A stretch of 64,000 bases of DNA from Nageia nagi (GCA_050084985.1 JBITNC010000001.1:101556001-101620000), one strand, 5' to 3'. Counted from the stretch's first letter, positions 23,310-34,775 are shown. A program made the numbers and translations. The notes: generated by a model from the letters alone, not told the origin.

Positions 23310-24075
23310 ATTAGAGGTTAGGGTTAGGGTTAGAGTTAGGGGTAAGGGGCTAGTAAGGGTTAGTTGTTATTGGTTGGGATTAGTGGTTAGCGGTTAGGGT
23401 TAGTGGTTAAGGTTTAGGTATTAGTGCATGGTTAGTGGATAAGGTTTAAGGGTAAGGGTTAGGGTTAGGGGCTAAGGTTAGGGTTATGGGTTCATAGTTA
23501 AGGTTAAGGTTAGGGTTAGAAATAGGGTGAGGGCTAAGGTTAGGGGTTAGGGTTTAGATAATATAATAAAATAAGATAATATAATAATATATGCTAATAG
23601 GGTTAGGGGTTAGTAGTTATGTTTTAAGTTAGGCTTAAGGGTTAGTGGTTAGGGTTAAAGTTAGGGCTAAGGGTAAGGGATTAGGGGTTAGGGGTTGATA
23701 AGGGTTTGTTGTTAGTGGTTAGGGTTAGTGGTTAAGGTTTAGGTGTTAATGGATGATTAGTGGTTAGGGTTTAAGGGTAAAGGTTAAGGGTTAAGGTTAG
23801 GGTTAGGTTTAGGGTGAGGGATAGGGTTAGGGGTTAGGGGTTAGGGTTAGGGTTTAGATAATATAATAATATATACTAATAGGGTAGTAGTTAGGTTTTA
23901 GGTTAGGCTTAGGGGTTAGTGGTTAGGGTTAAAGTTAATGGTAACGGTAAGGGATTAGGGGTTGATAGTGGTTAGTTGTTAGTAGTTAAGGTTAATGGTT
24001 AGGGTTATGGGTTAGTATTTAGGGTTAGGTTTAGGATAAGGGCTAGGGTAAGGGGTTAGGATTAAGGTTTAGATA
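23310..24075 (+). repeat. degenerate telomere-like array with higher-order structure
   Basis: Dense GGGTTAG, GGGTTTA and GGTTAGTGG variants occupy three blocks (about 23311-23562, 23601-23858, 23881-24072). They are separated by AT spacers containing AGATAATATAATAA and ATATACTAATAGGG. Blocks 2 and 3 repeat the same order of variants (TTAGGCTTA, then GGGATTAGGGG, TTGATA, TTAGTTGTTAG), so there is a repeat of roughly 280 bp on top of the 6-7-bp unit. This is interstitial, not a chromosome end. Confidence 0.92.
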
Positions 24076-24700
24076 ATATAATAAAATAAGATAACAAAAT
24101 TAAATATTAATATCAATATAATAATATATACTAATAATATAATAATAATATTAATATAGATATAAACTAATAATATGTAAATATAAACTAATAATATATA
24201 ATATATAACAAAATTATGTGCATGTTGCATAATATTCATCACATTGAGGACTAAATACTAAATACGGCCTTCTCAACAAGGTTATGCATTCATTTCATAA
24301 TGTTCATCAAATTGGACTCCTAAGCACATAATTATCTTATTGCATTAAAAAAAATCCTTACACACTCTATTCTCAATTGCAACAAGTTATATTGAACTCA
24401 TAAGATCATTATTCAACCTTTAATTTAAATTATGAAATCTTATATATTTATAGGTTATGCAAGATCCTATAACTTATTTGAAAACATATGTTGCATGTTG
24501 AGATATTTTCTATGCTAGAATTGATAGACTACTGTAAGATAAAATTTAAAATATTAACATTTTGTAAATAAGTGAAAATATGCAAATATATGAGAAGAAA
24601 ATAAAATATGCATAATTTAAGATATTGTAATTTTGTTCTTTGATCCTATTGGTATACTAATCTCTTTTTTTCTTTAAATTGTAAAGTAGGTTAGTGAATT
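24076..24700. other. AT-rich spacer
   Basis: Simple ATA-rich DNA (24070-24210) is followed by sequence without coding signal up to the first CACTA-associated frame. I see no element boundary here. Confidence 0.5.
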
Positions 24701-25299
24701 GACTTATATCAATATGTCAAGGCATGGGAGAAGTGATGTGTCATCATATTTAGATGTTCAGATACCACTACCTCAAAATTAGAGAGTTGTTAGGAGTGAT
24801 GTGTAATTTGATTCAAAAGAGTTACCTACATAAGTCCCTAGGAGGCCAAGGAGTAATGTGTCATCTGATTCATATCTTGAGATATGTTTTGTATGAACTG
24901 GTCCCATAAGGAGTTAAATTGCTTTCAATGAGGATGAGGTAAGTTAAATGTTATTACATTTGATATAGAAATGTAAGATCAATTAAATTATTACTTTCAT
25001 GATATTAGTTATAATATTTAACTTAATTTTATGGCTAATATTGCATGAAAAAAATGTGCAAAGGATTGACAACCCATCCTCATCATTAGAAGATGAGATG
25101 ATTGTGAGGTAATTATGATCAAAATTTAAATTAATTTTTGAATTATTTTATATTGAATTAAATATAATAAAACTAAATAAAATCAATATGTAGATCCATC
25201 AGATGAAGCCAAAATAATGTGTAGATCCATTAGATGAAGTTAGAGTAATATATACAAGGACAATACTTCAAAAGTGACTTAATCAATTATTAATGGATG

Positions 25300-26010
25300 C
25301 ATATTCTAGTGCACATGAGGAGCCAATTGATTTACAAAAGGAGGATGTTCATGATTTAGGTTTGATATACATTTCATAAAAAATACAACTTAAATATCAT
25401 CATCTATGTGATCATGGGGCATACAGTGCATGGCCAGTCGAAAGGCTTTTTCCAAAAGCTTATAAGAAATTTTCTTATTATGGTCATTGATACATGATCA
25501 AATAATCTAAAAAATATTTTGGATACAATTTGTTTATACATAGCACTATGGTTGTTACTCCAAGTTTTAAGATATATCCATTGATGCCATTTTGTGGATT
25601 GGTTTACACAACAATGGATTGGAAATAATTAGTGTCATATATGTATACTATTTATACATATAGAATATATTTAAATGCTTTCAAGATTCCACATACAAAG
25701 TGTCCAAAACTCTTATACATTGATGGTTGACCAAAAATACAAGGAAATATAACATGATATATAAACAATTATGTAGGCGAAGAATGGAAATCAAATTATG
25801 AATTTTACCAATGCAATAATAATAGAGAAGATTTCATGGGTAGAAAAATGAGTAGTTATATAGTTTTTATTTCTATTAAAACTCTTAATGTTGGTGATGA
25901 GCTATTAGTTCACTACAAGTATAGGAGACCTACTCCAAGACATAAGGCACGAAGTTTAGAGTTAAGAGGTGATTATAATGTAATAATTCATTTAGGACCA
26001 AAGATAAAAA
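25300..26010 (+). pseudogene. SET-domain-like reading frame inside the CACTA element
   Basis: A single frame runs from about 25414 to 26010 with five stops. Order of motifs: LFPKAYKKFSYYGH (25450), PFCGLVYTTMDW (25587), YRIYLNAFK (25660), LYIDG then a stop then PKIQGNIT, stop, YINN (25712-25770), NYEFYQC (25795), and SYIVFISIKTLNVGDELLVHYKYRRP (split here as SYIVFISIKTLNV and GDELLVHYKYRRP, 25855-25930). The pair GN(I/V)xx(F/Y)IN and GDELLxxYxY is what a SET methyltransferase C-terminal half shows (usual forms GNxARFINHSC and GEELxxDYG). The NHS is NNY here. SET proteins methylate lysines, often on histones. The assignment comes from motif spacing only, and I saw no zinc cysteines. Confidence 0.5.
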
Positions 26011-26029
26011 ATTAAAATAAAATATATTA

Positions 26030-26235
26030 TTGATGTGTATGAATGGATGCATCAATTTGTATGTATGGATTGTGTGTATGTATAAATGTATCAATTTGTA
26101 TGTATGAATGGAAGAATCAATTTGTATGTATGTATGGATCATACTTATGTATCAATATATCAAATTATATGTATGAATAATATGTATGTATGGATCATGT
26201 GTATCAATGGATGTATCAAATTACTCTGCACTTAT
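26030..26235 (+). repeat. minisatellite TGTATGTATGGAT/ATCAATTTG
   Basis: Imperfect units such as GGATGCATCAATTTGTATGT recur about five times between the SET-like block and the transposase gene. Confidence 0.85.
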
Positions 26236-26765
26236 TACACTTATTTTTTAATTTTGAATTAATATTTTGTAACAACTGATTTAATAGTGACATGATCAAA
26301 ATGCAACAAATAGCCATCATGAGCACTCAAATGTTATAACTATTACACCAACATTGCATCAAAAAAATGTATGTAAGAGAGATAAGTAGGTACTAAATAA
26401 AGAGCATGGAGCCATGAATAATATGTATAGTTTATGTTTGAACCAAATCCAACAACTTCTATTCAAATATCTTTGGGGGATTCAAGCAGTGATGATGATT
26501 TAAGAGAGGATAATATTGGTCATAATGATGATGATAATGATGATCATGAGGAAAATGGAATTTATGGTTTATTTGAGTCCATCAATGTTCATGATTATGA
26601 TGATGATGAAAAAGATGATGATTTAGAAAAAGATAGCATGTATAGTGTTTTCAAAACTAATTTATATAAAGGAACAATCAAATCTCTATTATGGGTGATC
26701 CTACTTCTAATGAACATAAAAGACAAATTTGGATGGTTAGATACAAGTTTCACTGCTCTTTTGAG

Positions 26766-26851
26766 GTATGTAATATTTTTATTTTTATTTTTTGATATTT
26801 TAATTTCTATCAAATTACCTATACACAAATTAGTTTTCATTGGTATTATAG
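26766..26851 (+). other. predicted intron in TNP2 gene
   Basis: GTATGT donor after SFE codons and TTATAG acceptor. Removal joins transposase coding on both sides. The size, 86 bp, and the AT-rich composition are typical of a plant intron. Confidence 0.6.
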
Positions 26852-27585
26852 GTTATTAAAAGAAAAGTTATTTCCAAGTGATAATGTCATATTAGATTCG
26901 TACAAAAGGATGTGACATTTTGAAGGATGTAGGGTGGAGAATAATTCATACCATGCTTGTATTACTAATTTCATATTGTATAGAGGTGAAGCATATGAAA
27001 TGAATAATGAGTGTACAAAATGTAGTGAAAAAAGATACCATGAAAAAGGGTAAAAATTCCTCAAAGTTATTCACCGTATGCCAATCATTCCCAAGTTAGT
27101 GTGAATATTTTAGTGTAATTCACTTGTAGAATTAATAGTCTAGAATGTAAAAAATATAAGCGAAGAATGTATATTGTGTATACCTCCAAATAGTAAAGTA
27201 ATGAAACATATAGAGGAAAAGTGGTTTGAGAAATTTAAAGATTAACCTAGGAGTATCGCATTGAGTTTAACAATTGATAGTAACATTCCATTTTCAAACC
27301 AAACATCTAATTATTTATGTTAGCTTATTGTTATAATTGATTATAACATACCTCCATGGATGTCTATAAGAAAAGAGCATTTGATGTTGACTATTATAGT
27401 CCTTGGAAAGAAATAGGTTAAACACATGGATGTCCACCTTAAACCAATAATTGACAAGTTAATGCTCTTGTGGGAAGGAATTCAAATGTATTATATAAAT
27501 AGACTTATCAATCAAAAGTCATTCAAATGTTATGGTATACTTTGTTGGACTATACATGATTATCTAGGGCTTTCTATTTGTGCAG

Positions 27586-27675
27586 GTATGCATATATGAA
27601 ATAGTTTTTACATGTGCATATTTGATTTTTATAACCTCATGAATTATATGCATTATCTAATAGAAAATATCACAG
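27586..27675 (+). other. predicted intron in TNP2 gene
   Basis: GTATGC donor directly after SICAG and ATCACAG acceptor before GLCIKCYHAFPWC; 90 bp. Family alignment is continuous across the join. Confidence 0.65.
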
Positions 27676-28759
27676 GTCTTTGTATAAAATGTTATCATGC
27701 TTTTCCATGGTGTGTAGAAAATATTTAATCTAGATATTCAATTCAGATGTATAAGATGGAATATACTGGCCATAGGAAATATTTGCCAATGGATCATACT
27801 TTTTTAAAAAAAGGAGCCTATAGTCGAGTAGATAAAATCCCCATTCCTATTTACGTAACTCTTGTGGATTGGTTCATAAAGTACCATCAAAGTGTGAAAA
27901 ATGTTAGGCAAAGAAACCATGATGAAGGTACTACTTTAGGGTTATATGATAAGATTATTCTTAGAAAAAATGACTTACCCATAGTGAAATATTAGATAGT
28001 ACAATATATTTGTATTATTAATTTGAAAATATGTGGGATTGTAAAGTTTCAAATTGATAATTTTACAAATTAAATAATTAATTGGTTACATATTTTTAGG
28101 CATGAATATATTATCAATATTTTATACACTAGAATATTGGAAGGAGTTGATAGTGACATACTTATTGGATTCTATGCATATTGTAAATAATGTTGCATCT
28201 TATTTGTATTGTTATACAAGAAGAAAATAATTAGATAACGATATAATGAAAAATGAATTAGAATATATACATAAAATGATATTGTTATGGATAACTTACT
28301 ATGAAGACAGAACAAAATAAGTACTTGAGACCACATGGCTTATGAAAAAAGATTTGCAAATTATTCAAGTACATTAGAACACCAATAGATTATGGATCAT
28401 CTCTAATAAGTACATTCAATGTTGATGGTAAAATAAAAGTATTCAAGACTCATGATTATCACATCTTCATGAAGGTATTGATCTCATTTTATTAATATAT
28501 ATTTTCTATCAAAATAAATATATTAATATTATTTGTGTAAATACATTTTGCAACATATTTTTCCAATTGTAATTCTGGATGTGGGAGTCTACCTATTGAT
28601 CTTAGACATGCAATTGATTGACTATCATTATTTCTAAGGTATCCCATAGTATAGTATTGCTTTATGAAAAATAATATAGCATATGTTTATTGTTGTTTTC
28701 TAATATATTATGCATTTTGATATGTTATATTTTGATAATATTATATTTTTATGAACTAG

Positions 28760-29170
28760 TGGTTATCTTCAAAGGAGATACATATGGCTGCAATAGATCA
28801 ATGCCATAGAGAAATTGTTGAAATTATTTGCAAATTAGAAAAAGAATTACCTACTACTTTTATGGACATAAAAGTGCACCTATTGATCCACCTAGTAGAC
28901 GATATTGGCATGGTAGGTGTTATGAGTACTAGAAATATATTTTTTTTGGAGAGATTTTTAAAAGTTCTAAAAAGATTTATTAGACAATATTCATGACTAG
29001 AAGGATCTATGGATGACAGATACATTGTACAAGAATATTTTTTTTTATGCAAGTGAGTATCTTTACCAAATTGATGCTTTTACCCCAAAGATGTGGAATG
29101 TAGACAAAGATAATGAGAAATTAGAAGGGGAGATATTAGAAACATGTGGAACACCATATTCTCTTAAAGG
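28760..29170 (+). pseudogene. DUF4218-like segment of CACTA transposase
   Basis: The frame reads CKLEKELPTTFMDIKVHLL followed by HLVDDIGMVGVMSTRNIFF, then a stop after IRQYS, then EGSMDDRYIVQEYFFYASEYL. In CACTA transposases this C-terminal domain has the phrase FDxMxHLxxHL and a later PEGS(I/M)xExY box. Both are matched here. It probably forms the same protein as TNP2. One stop (near 28995) plus drift break it. Confidence 0.85.
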
Positions 29171-29261
29171 TATTAACTATGCTTTAGATATTAGTAATTT
29201 ATATATAATTATAATATGTACATTCATTTTGAATTTAATTTTATCAATGTTTACTAGTTAA

Positions 29262-30160
29262 TAAGTATGTATTATGGTATTGTGAATTTACAAATTGCAA
29301 ACTTCATGAACCTATAAACCAATCTATCATGATGCATTATGTATGTTCTAAAAATTTAATTGAATTGTACTAAACTAAAAGAAGGAAATTGAACAAGAAC
29401 ATCTCTTATTTTGTAGAAAAAATCAAAGGGGTATATCTAGTCTATCTAAAAATCTAAGAGAGGAAAATTGGCCACAAGAATGTCCAAGGTCATGGATGAA
29501 GAATGAAATTGAAACAAAACAATGAGCTACAAGAAAAAAATAGATGAAGATGATCAAAATGCATTAAATATTGCTATTAGATGCATATTTGAGGTAATTT
29601 TTTTTTATTTATATTTTTATACTTGACTTATTTTTAAGCAAATACAAATATATTGCACTAATAACATTTTTCATGTAAATATGTGCAAACATTTTCTTTC
29701 CCTACAATGTGGGCATATGGTAAACACTTCATAATTGAAAAGAATGATAAGACAAGAATGACATTTGACTATGGAGTGATGGCTGATTTTGATCAAAAAC
29801 ATCTTGCAAGTCCAAGAGATACAAACTTGATACAGAGAAAATTAAAATACATTGAAAAAATTTAATTTTTTTTTCAATTAAATTATAGGTCATTTATGTG
29901 TGTGATATTTAAATGTAAGTGGTTTGACACACTCGATAGAAGAATAATCTTGCATGATATAGCTAGTGATTATTTTGCAATCGAATCCACATGCACTTTA
30001 TCTAACAATAGAGAATCTTATATTTTACTACAATATTGTAGTCAAATATATTTCATCCCAAATGTTGTAGATGAAAAAAAGTGATATGTTATTAAATGTA
30101 ATCCTAGAGGAAAATATATTATACATCTTGATGATGAAGATAATATATAATGACAATATT
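29262..30160 (+). pseudogene. CACTA transposase C-terminus, DUF4216-like
   Basis: The open pieces at 29683-29865 and 29896-30084 read VIFKCKWFDTLDRR, then LQYCSQIYFIPNVVDEKK, then (after a stop) CNPRGKYIIHLDDED. This resembles DUF4216, whose members carry VxLFKCDWFD, then QVxQVFYxxD and PRDLY. An upstream piece (29262-29430) resembles the YVLxNCEEL linker (YVLWYCEFTNCKLHEP). The order DUF4218 then DUF4216 is that of intact CACTA transposases. Confidence 0.78.
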
Positions 30161-30739
30161 GTAATTGATGGATGTTATATTAATTCCATTAGATTGTATA
30201 TACCTTGTTATATACTTCACATATGTATCTTGAACTTTTCATATGTATATCTTGCTCATTACTTGTGATATGATCTATGATTACTTTTGTTTCTTCATTG
30301 ATGGGGTCATATGTGTGAATCATTAATATTTGGTATATATATGTAAGCAAGTTTAAATATTTGATAATGGTTTGATATGGTATATTTCATAGTTTTTTGG
30401 GCTTTTGTAAATATTAACATTTTTGGTTTGATAGTAGTAACTTAATCCTTACTTTTATAAGAGTTTAATCAGACTCTAAGAAGTACTTGATTTTTAAATT
30501 TTCAATTGGTCTACATTGCTACATCCAAAAAGATATGGATGTATTTGAGTTGAAAATAATTAATGAGGCTATTAGATTTTCTATCACATTTAAAAATAAA
30601 TATAAAACTTGAATCAAGAAACTTAGAGGCATTTTAGAAAAATGAATATCAGGTAGTTGAATTTTACAGTAAAGATACCCTAAAAATATTTTTTTTACTT
30701 GTTTATTTTTTTTCTAATGCAAAATGGTGTCATAACTTG

Positions 30740-31006
30740 CACTTGAATGCCTTAGATAATTTCCATCCTTGATTTTGCTATTAGATTTCAATATAAAACT
30801 TGCATCAAAATTTGCATTATTTTTGCATCCTTTAGTGTCTTAATTTGTGTCAAAATCTGTATCCTTTTTTGCATCTAAAAATACTAAAAAAACATAAAAA
30901 AATAAATTGATGCATAATGATACATTAGGATGGAAAGTAACGTTGGTTTCCAATTTTCATTTTTTGAGATGCAAAAAAGATGCAAATTAGCCTATTCCTA
31001 GTAGTG
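30740..31006 (+). repeat. CACTA subterminal repeats and right terminal inverted repeat
   Basis: TTTTTGCATC and its complement recur (about 30822, 30866, 30969, 30979) before the terminus GCCTATTCCTAGTAGTG (30990-31006). Subterminal repeats bound by the transposase are normal for CACTA. TGT follows at 31007-31009 and could be the 3-bp target duplication. Confidence 0.85.
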
Positions 31007-31591
31007 TGTTGTAGGTGTTAGAAACTTGTTTCATAATCAATTGAGAATCACCAAAGATTTTTATTCTTTTCACATTTATAAGAAGATTATAGCCTTTATA
31101 CCTAGAATAAGAGCTTCATACTCTGTTATGTTGTTAGTACTATCAAAACTTAAATGATAAGATATAGGAATAACATTAGTACTATGAGGTTTAATTAAAA
31201 TAATTCCTACTATTGCTTTATGGATACACTTAGAATCATAAAAAAATAATGTCCACTCATCATCATATGAGAATCTGATGAAATCTTGGGGATATTCTTC
31301 TTCTGTAATTAAGCAACCACACTGGAATTGCATGACATCATTAGGATTATGGCTACTACTTCCTTCCATTTCATAAGGAAATTCTTCCTGAGTCACTAAT
31401 GTTTCATTTTTTATATGGTTTGCAATGAAACCTGCTATCTCATGACCCTTAATTAATTTTTGAGTGAAAAATACCAAATCAAAATTTTGAAGTAACATTA
31501 TCCATTTTGTAGCTCTTTTGGATAGATAAGATTTTGACATTAGATATTTGAGAAGATAAGCATGAGCAATAACATATATCATATTTACAAG
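31007..31591 (-). pseudogene. gypsy RNase H region, left half of split element (Tat-like)
   Basis: The minus strand reads LLKYLMSKSYLSKRATKW, then NFDLVFFTQKLIKGHEIAGF, the end of the gypsy-type RNase H with connection. A second RNase H follows: WTLFFYDSKCIH, STNNITEYEALILG and, after a stop, KIFGDSQLIMKQVSN. The three acidic residues (D, E, D) of the second RNase H remain. Two RNase H domains in tandem is a known mark of the Tat branch of Ty3/gypsy. The right edge (31591) abuts the copia-4 LTR, and the partner half lies at 45844-46135. The left edge abuts the CACTA terminus. Confidence 0.88.
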
Positions 31592-32019
31592 TGAAAATAT
31601 TTGCAAGGAAAGCAAATCAAGCCCAAGAATACATAAAATATGCAACACCATAAATTTGGAAGAAGCTTGATCAAAATTGATCAATCTAAAATGAGAATGG
31701 AGCCTAAATAAATAGGGCAAATATAAGCTAGTGCACAAAAGCATGTCAACCATGCATGAATAGGAAAATCCACAAAGTGACAAAGAAATAGTTATCACCA
31801 CATAAAACTAGCTAGAAATAAGACTAAGGAAATAATCCTAAGTGAATAAAGAGGTAAAGTGGCACATCCATAAAAATGAGTCCAAACAACAAGGCCTGAT
31901 CAAGTACTCATGTACAATATGTGCAAAGAATCTACTAAAAGATGATGAAAAAATCACATGGGAAGAAACCATCTCATAGTAGAAGAGAGAGGATGGAGAG
32001 GAAGATGTCCTCATCAACA
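31592..32019 (-). repeat. copia-4 3' LTR
   Basis: On the minus strand it starts TGTTGATGAGGACATC and ends TATTTTCA. The last about 265 bp are similar to the 5' LTR at 45575-45843; the first about 160 bp are absent there. Confidence 0.85.
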
Positions 32020-32540
32020 CCCCCAAGTACAACTTCCTTCACCTCAAGCAAGCCATACAACTCAAGGAAATAAGGTGATGTAAAGGATTTAGTGAAGATA
32101 TCCATGATTTGTTGCTTAGTAGGGATGTACTCCAAGATGAGAATGCAATCTTGAATATGTTGACAGATGAAGTGCATGTGGATCTTAATGTGTTTGGTGC
32201 GCTGATGCTCAACATGATTGTACAAAATATGGATCGCAGTCTAGTTGTCACACCAAAGAACTATGGTCCAAGACTATGGGTAGAAAAACTCCTTCAATAA
32301 CTATTGAAGATAAATTACTTCCTAAATCACATAAATAAATACTTAATACTCTACCTTAGTGGATGATAGTGTAATATATTGCTATTTCTTACATGACCAA
32401 GTGATGAGAGAAGTACCAAGATAAAATACATAGCCAAAAGTGGAATAATAATCATTAAAAGAACCTGCCCAATCAAAATTTGTATATCCAATCAACATTG
32501 GATCACCTCTTGTATAATGCAAAATGAAGTGGGTAGTGCC
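31980..32540 (-). pseudogene. copia-4 RNase H
   Basis: The minus strand shows GDPMLIGYTNFDWAGSF, then STFGYVFYLGTSLITWS (32380-32520), later RTKHIKIHMHFICQHIQD and YIPTKQQIMDIFTKSF (32050-32205). These are standard copia RNase H blocks (ADWAGD, STSGYVF, HIDxxxHFIR, TxxQxADIxTK). The pol frame runs to the polypurine tract. Frameshifts and stops interrupt it between 32260 and 32380. Confidence 0.9.
32020..32026 (-). promoter_or_regulatory. copia-4 polypurine tract
   Basis: TTGGGGG on the minus strand lies directly upstream of the TGTTGATGAG LTR start. Confidence 0.7.
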
Positions 32541-32799
32541 CCTCACATATTAAAGAATTATCTTGGCTTTTTAAAAATGAGACTCATGTGGGATCTATGT
32601 AAACTAAGAAATAATCCCAATAGTATATGAAATATCTAGTTGAGTATGGGTGAGATATATAAGACTGCAAACCAACTAGCGATAAAAAGTAGCATCACAT
32701 AGTGATGAAGTACAAGTGGAAGTCAAAATGACCCCGCTTTGAAAAGGTGTTGAAGAAGGATTGCAATCCACCATCCTAAATTGTTGAAGAAGATCCAAG

Positions 32800-33520
32800 G
32801 CATATTTTTGCTAAGATATGGAAATCCATGAATCTATCTGTGTCACCTAGAAACCAAGAAAGTAATGGGCAAGTCTAAGGTCTACCATCTCAAATATCTC
32901 AAAGAGAGCCTACTAAACTATCTGAATGTGAGAGTGGGAGGTGATGATGAGAAAAAGGTCATAAACATACAACATCAAAATAGTAATATCTGCTCTATGT
33001 CTCTAGATATAAACTGTAGGGTCAGATAAATACTATACAAAATTAATGGAGAGGAGAAAAGAATCCACCTTCTCATACCATGCCTAAGGAGCTTGTTTGA
33101 GTCCATAGATATATTTTCTAAGCCTACAAACAAGTTAGGAATCTGAGAAAAAATTCATGAGCTACTCCATTTAGATATCCTCATGAAAATCACAATTGCA
33201 AAAAGGTGCTTTTCACATCCATTTGAAATACTGACCATGCCTAAGTACCAACAAGAGAAAGTATAAGGCAAATTTAATCCATCTTGGCCATAGGGGAAAA
33301 GGTGTTAGAGTAGTTAATCCCTTCAACCTATTAGAACCCTTTAGCAAGAAGATGAGCTTTATACTTATCAATATAATCATAAGATGCATACTTGGTTTGG
33401 TAGAACCATTTACATCGAACCAACTTCCTCCCATGGGTAAGAGAAATAAGCTCCCAAGTATTATTATTCAATAAGAAAGAATACATAGTCTCCATGGCAT
33501 CATCCCATTCTAGCATACCA
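32800..33520 (-). pseudogene. copia-4 reverse transcriptase
   Basis: The open piece 33331-33516 reads NNNTWELISLTHGRKLVRCK, then YIDKYKAHLLAKGF, the N-terminal RVT_2 blocks. The catalytic box at 32959-32970 reads YVYD, the first Asp of the usual YVDD being Tyr, with hydrophobic flanks (TILML, LFLI). Multiple frameshifts are present. The mutated box means this copy could not make an active enzyme. Confidence 0.88.
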
Positions 33521-33559
33521 TGAGCCTTTGAAAAAGTCTATAGATCACTTAAATGTGCC

Positions 33560-34707
33560 TGATAAACTAGACTAGAATTAGTGAAATAATGGTGGGAAGG
33601 AGGGAGATCCTAGATGAAAGGTGTTGCATTCTGAAGTGTAGAGTAAGCCCATTTGGGCATGAAACTACTAGTAGTGGAAGAATATGCAACATCAATAGGA
33701 GGTGTAGCAATAATTGTAGGTGGTGGAGGTGTAGGAGGATCAATAGCTGCTATGGGAGCAATAACCTTAGGAATATCCTCCTCATGAAAGATCTTAGAAG
33801 ATGTAAAACAAAATTCAAGTAAGATTAAGGAAGGAGATGAAGAGGGATAATTAAGAAGGTGTTCATCAAACTAAAAATGATTATGGAAAAGAATATCATG
33901 GGTGCAAGATCAATCAATCGATACACCTTCATATCCTTACTATAGCCAACAAATTAGAAGATAGGATTATTCTTCTTATCCAAGGTCTTATGCTTGGTAT
34001 TTGAAATGAAATCCCAAGCATGAATACCAAATACTATGAAGCATGACACATCTAGCTTGGTTCCACTATAAGCCTCTTCAAGAGTCATGTGATCAAGTGG
34101 TTGATGGAGAGTGCAATTCTAGATGTAGTTGGTACAATTGACTACCTCAGCCTAGAAAATAGGAGGCAAGTCTATGGAATGCATCACACAATTGACCATA
34201 TCCTTAATTATTTTGTTCTTAATTTTTGCAACTCTATTCTACTATAAAATGTGAGGGATAAAATGTTGATGAATTATTCCATATTTATCAAGGAACTCTA
34301 AAAACTTTATGCTAAAGTACTCCCCCAATTGTTTATGCAAAGCTTCTTGATGCAATTGGAAGACTGATTCTCTACCAAAGCCTTGAAGATTTTGAAATGA
34401 GCAAAGAGATCACTCTTGTACTTAATAAAATGCACCCATGTATGTATTGAGAAATCATTAATGAAAGTTAGTGCATATCGAGCTCTTGTGAAAGATGGGT
34501 GTGAAAAAATTAAGTTACTATGTACCAACTCCAAAAGAGAAGATGCATGATGAGGTTTGAATTTTGGAAAAGGGTATTTATGTTGCTTACCGAGGGAAAA
34601 ACCAAGAAAAACACCATCAAAATACGATACCTTAGGCAAGCTAGTGACCATATCATGAGAATGCAACTGCTACAAATATATGTAGTTGAGGTGCCCAAAC
34701 CTCTCAT
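33560..34707 (-). pseudogene. copia-4 integrase
   Basis: The open piece 34307-34666 reads FLGFSLGKQHKYPFPKFK, then LLELVHSNLIFSHPS, ALTFINDFSIHTWVHFI and FKALVENQSS. This is the rve core with the first Asp (HSD) replaced by Asn and the second region degraded (LCINNWGS for LRSDNGGE). The remainder down to 33560 has only scattered family phrases and a Val/Gly-rich low-complexity part. Confidence 0.86.
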
Positions 34708-34775
34708 GCCAAAGTCTACTCATAGAATATGCATGAAAAACCAACCCAGTTCTTGAATTAGTATCATCAAATACC

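Larger units (their letters stand above)
26434..28482 (+). pseudogene. TNP2-type CACTA transposase
   Basis: TNP2 cuts and inserts the element. The N-terminal piece is very acidic (SSDDDLRED, NDDDNDDHEENG). Then come IWMVRYKFHCSFE, an intron, and a CxxC stretch (ECTKCSEKRYHEKG, about 27010). The core follows: LTIDSNIPFSNQ (about 27270; family LATDGFNPF), VIIDYNIPPWMSIRKEHLML, DVHLKPIIDKLMLLWEGIQ and CWTIHDYLGLSICAG (27550-27585). After a second intron: PMDHTFLKKGAY (27786), the LDSMHIVNNV box (28160; family LDVMHIEKN) and THDYHIFMK (28450-28478). Stops and frameshifts occur throughout, so this is a relic. The order matches family expectations strongly. Confidence 0.9.
24714..31006 (+). mobile_element. 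CACTA (En/Spm) DNA transposon, right part with transposase
   Basis: TNP2 transposase, DUF4218-like and DUF4216-like segments are encoded on the plus strand, followed by a subterminal repeat zone and a terminus reading GCCTATTCCTAGTAGTG (reverse complement CACTACTAGGAATAGGC). It abuts gypsy RNase H coding at 31007. The left end is not located; 24714 is only the start of the first coding-like frame (MSRHGRSDVSSY). An additional SET-like block lies at 25300-26010. The copy is inactive by stops. Confidence 0.88.

Noticed and set aside
23310-24075. Chromosome end (true telomere)
   Set aside because: The units are degenerate, interrupted by AT spacers, and flanked on both sides by transposons.
26595-26840. 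Minus-strand ORF with Ser-rich end
   Set aside because: Antisense of the GAT-rich acidic tract of TNP2.
31076-31801. Single 241-codon protein-coding gene
   Set aside because: The N-terminal third is copia-4 LTR; only the rest matches gypsy RNase H.
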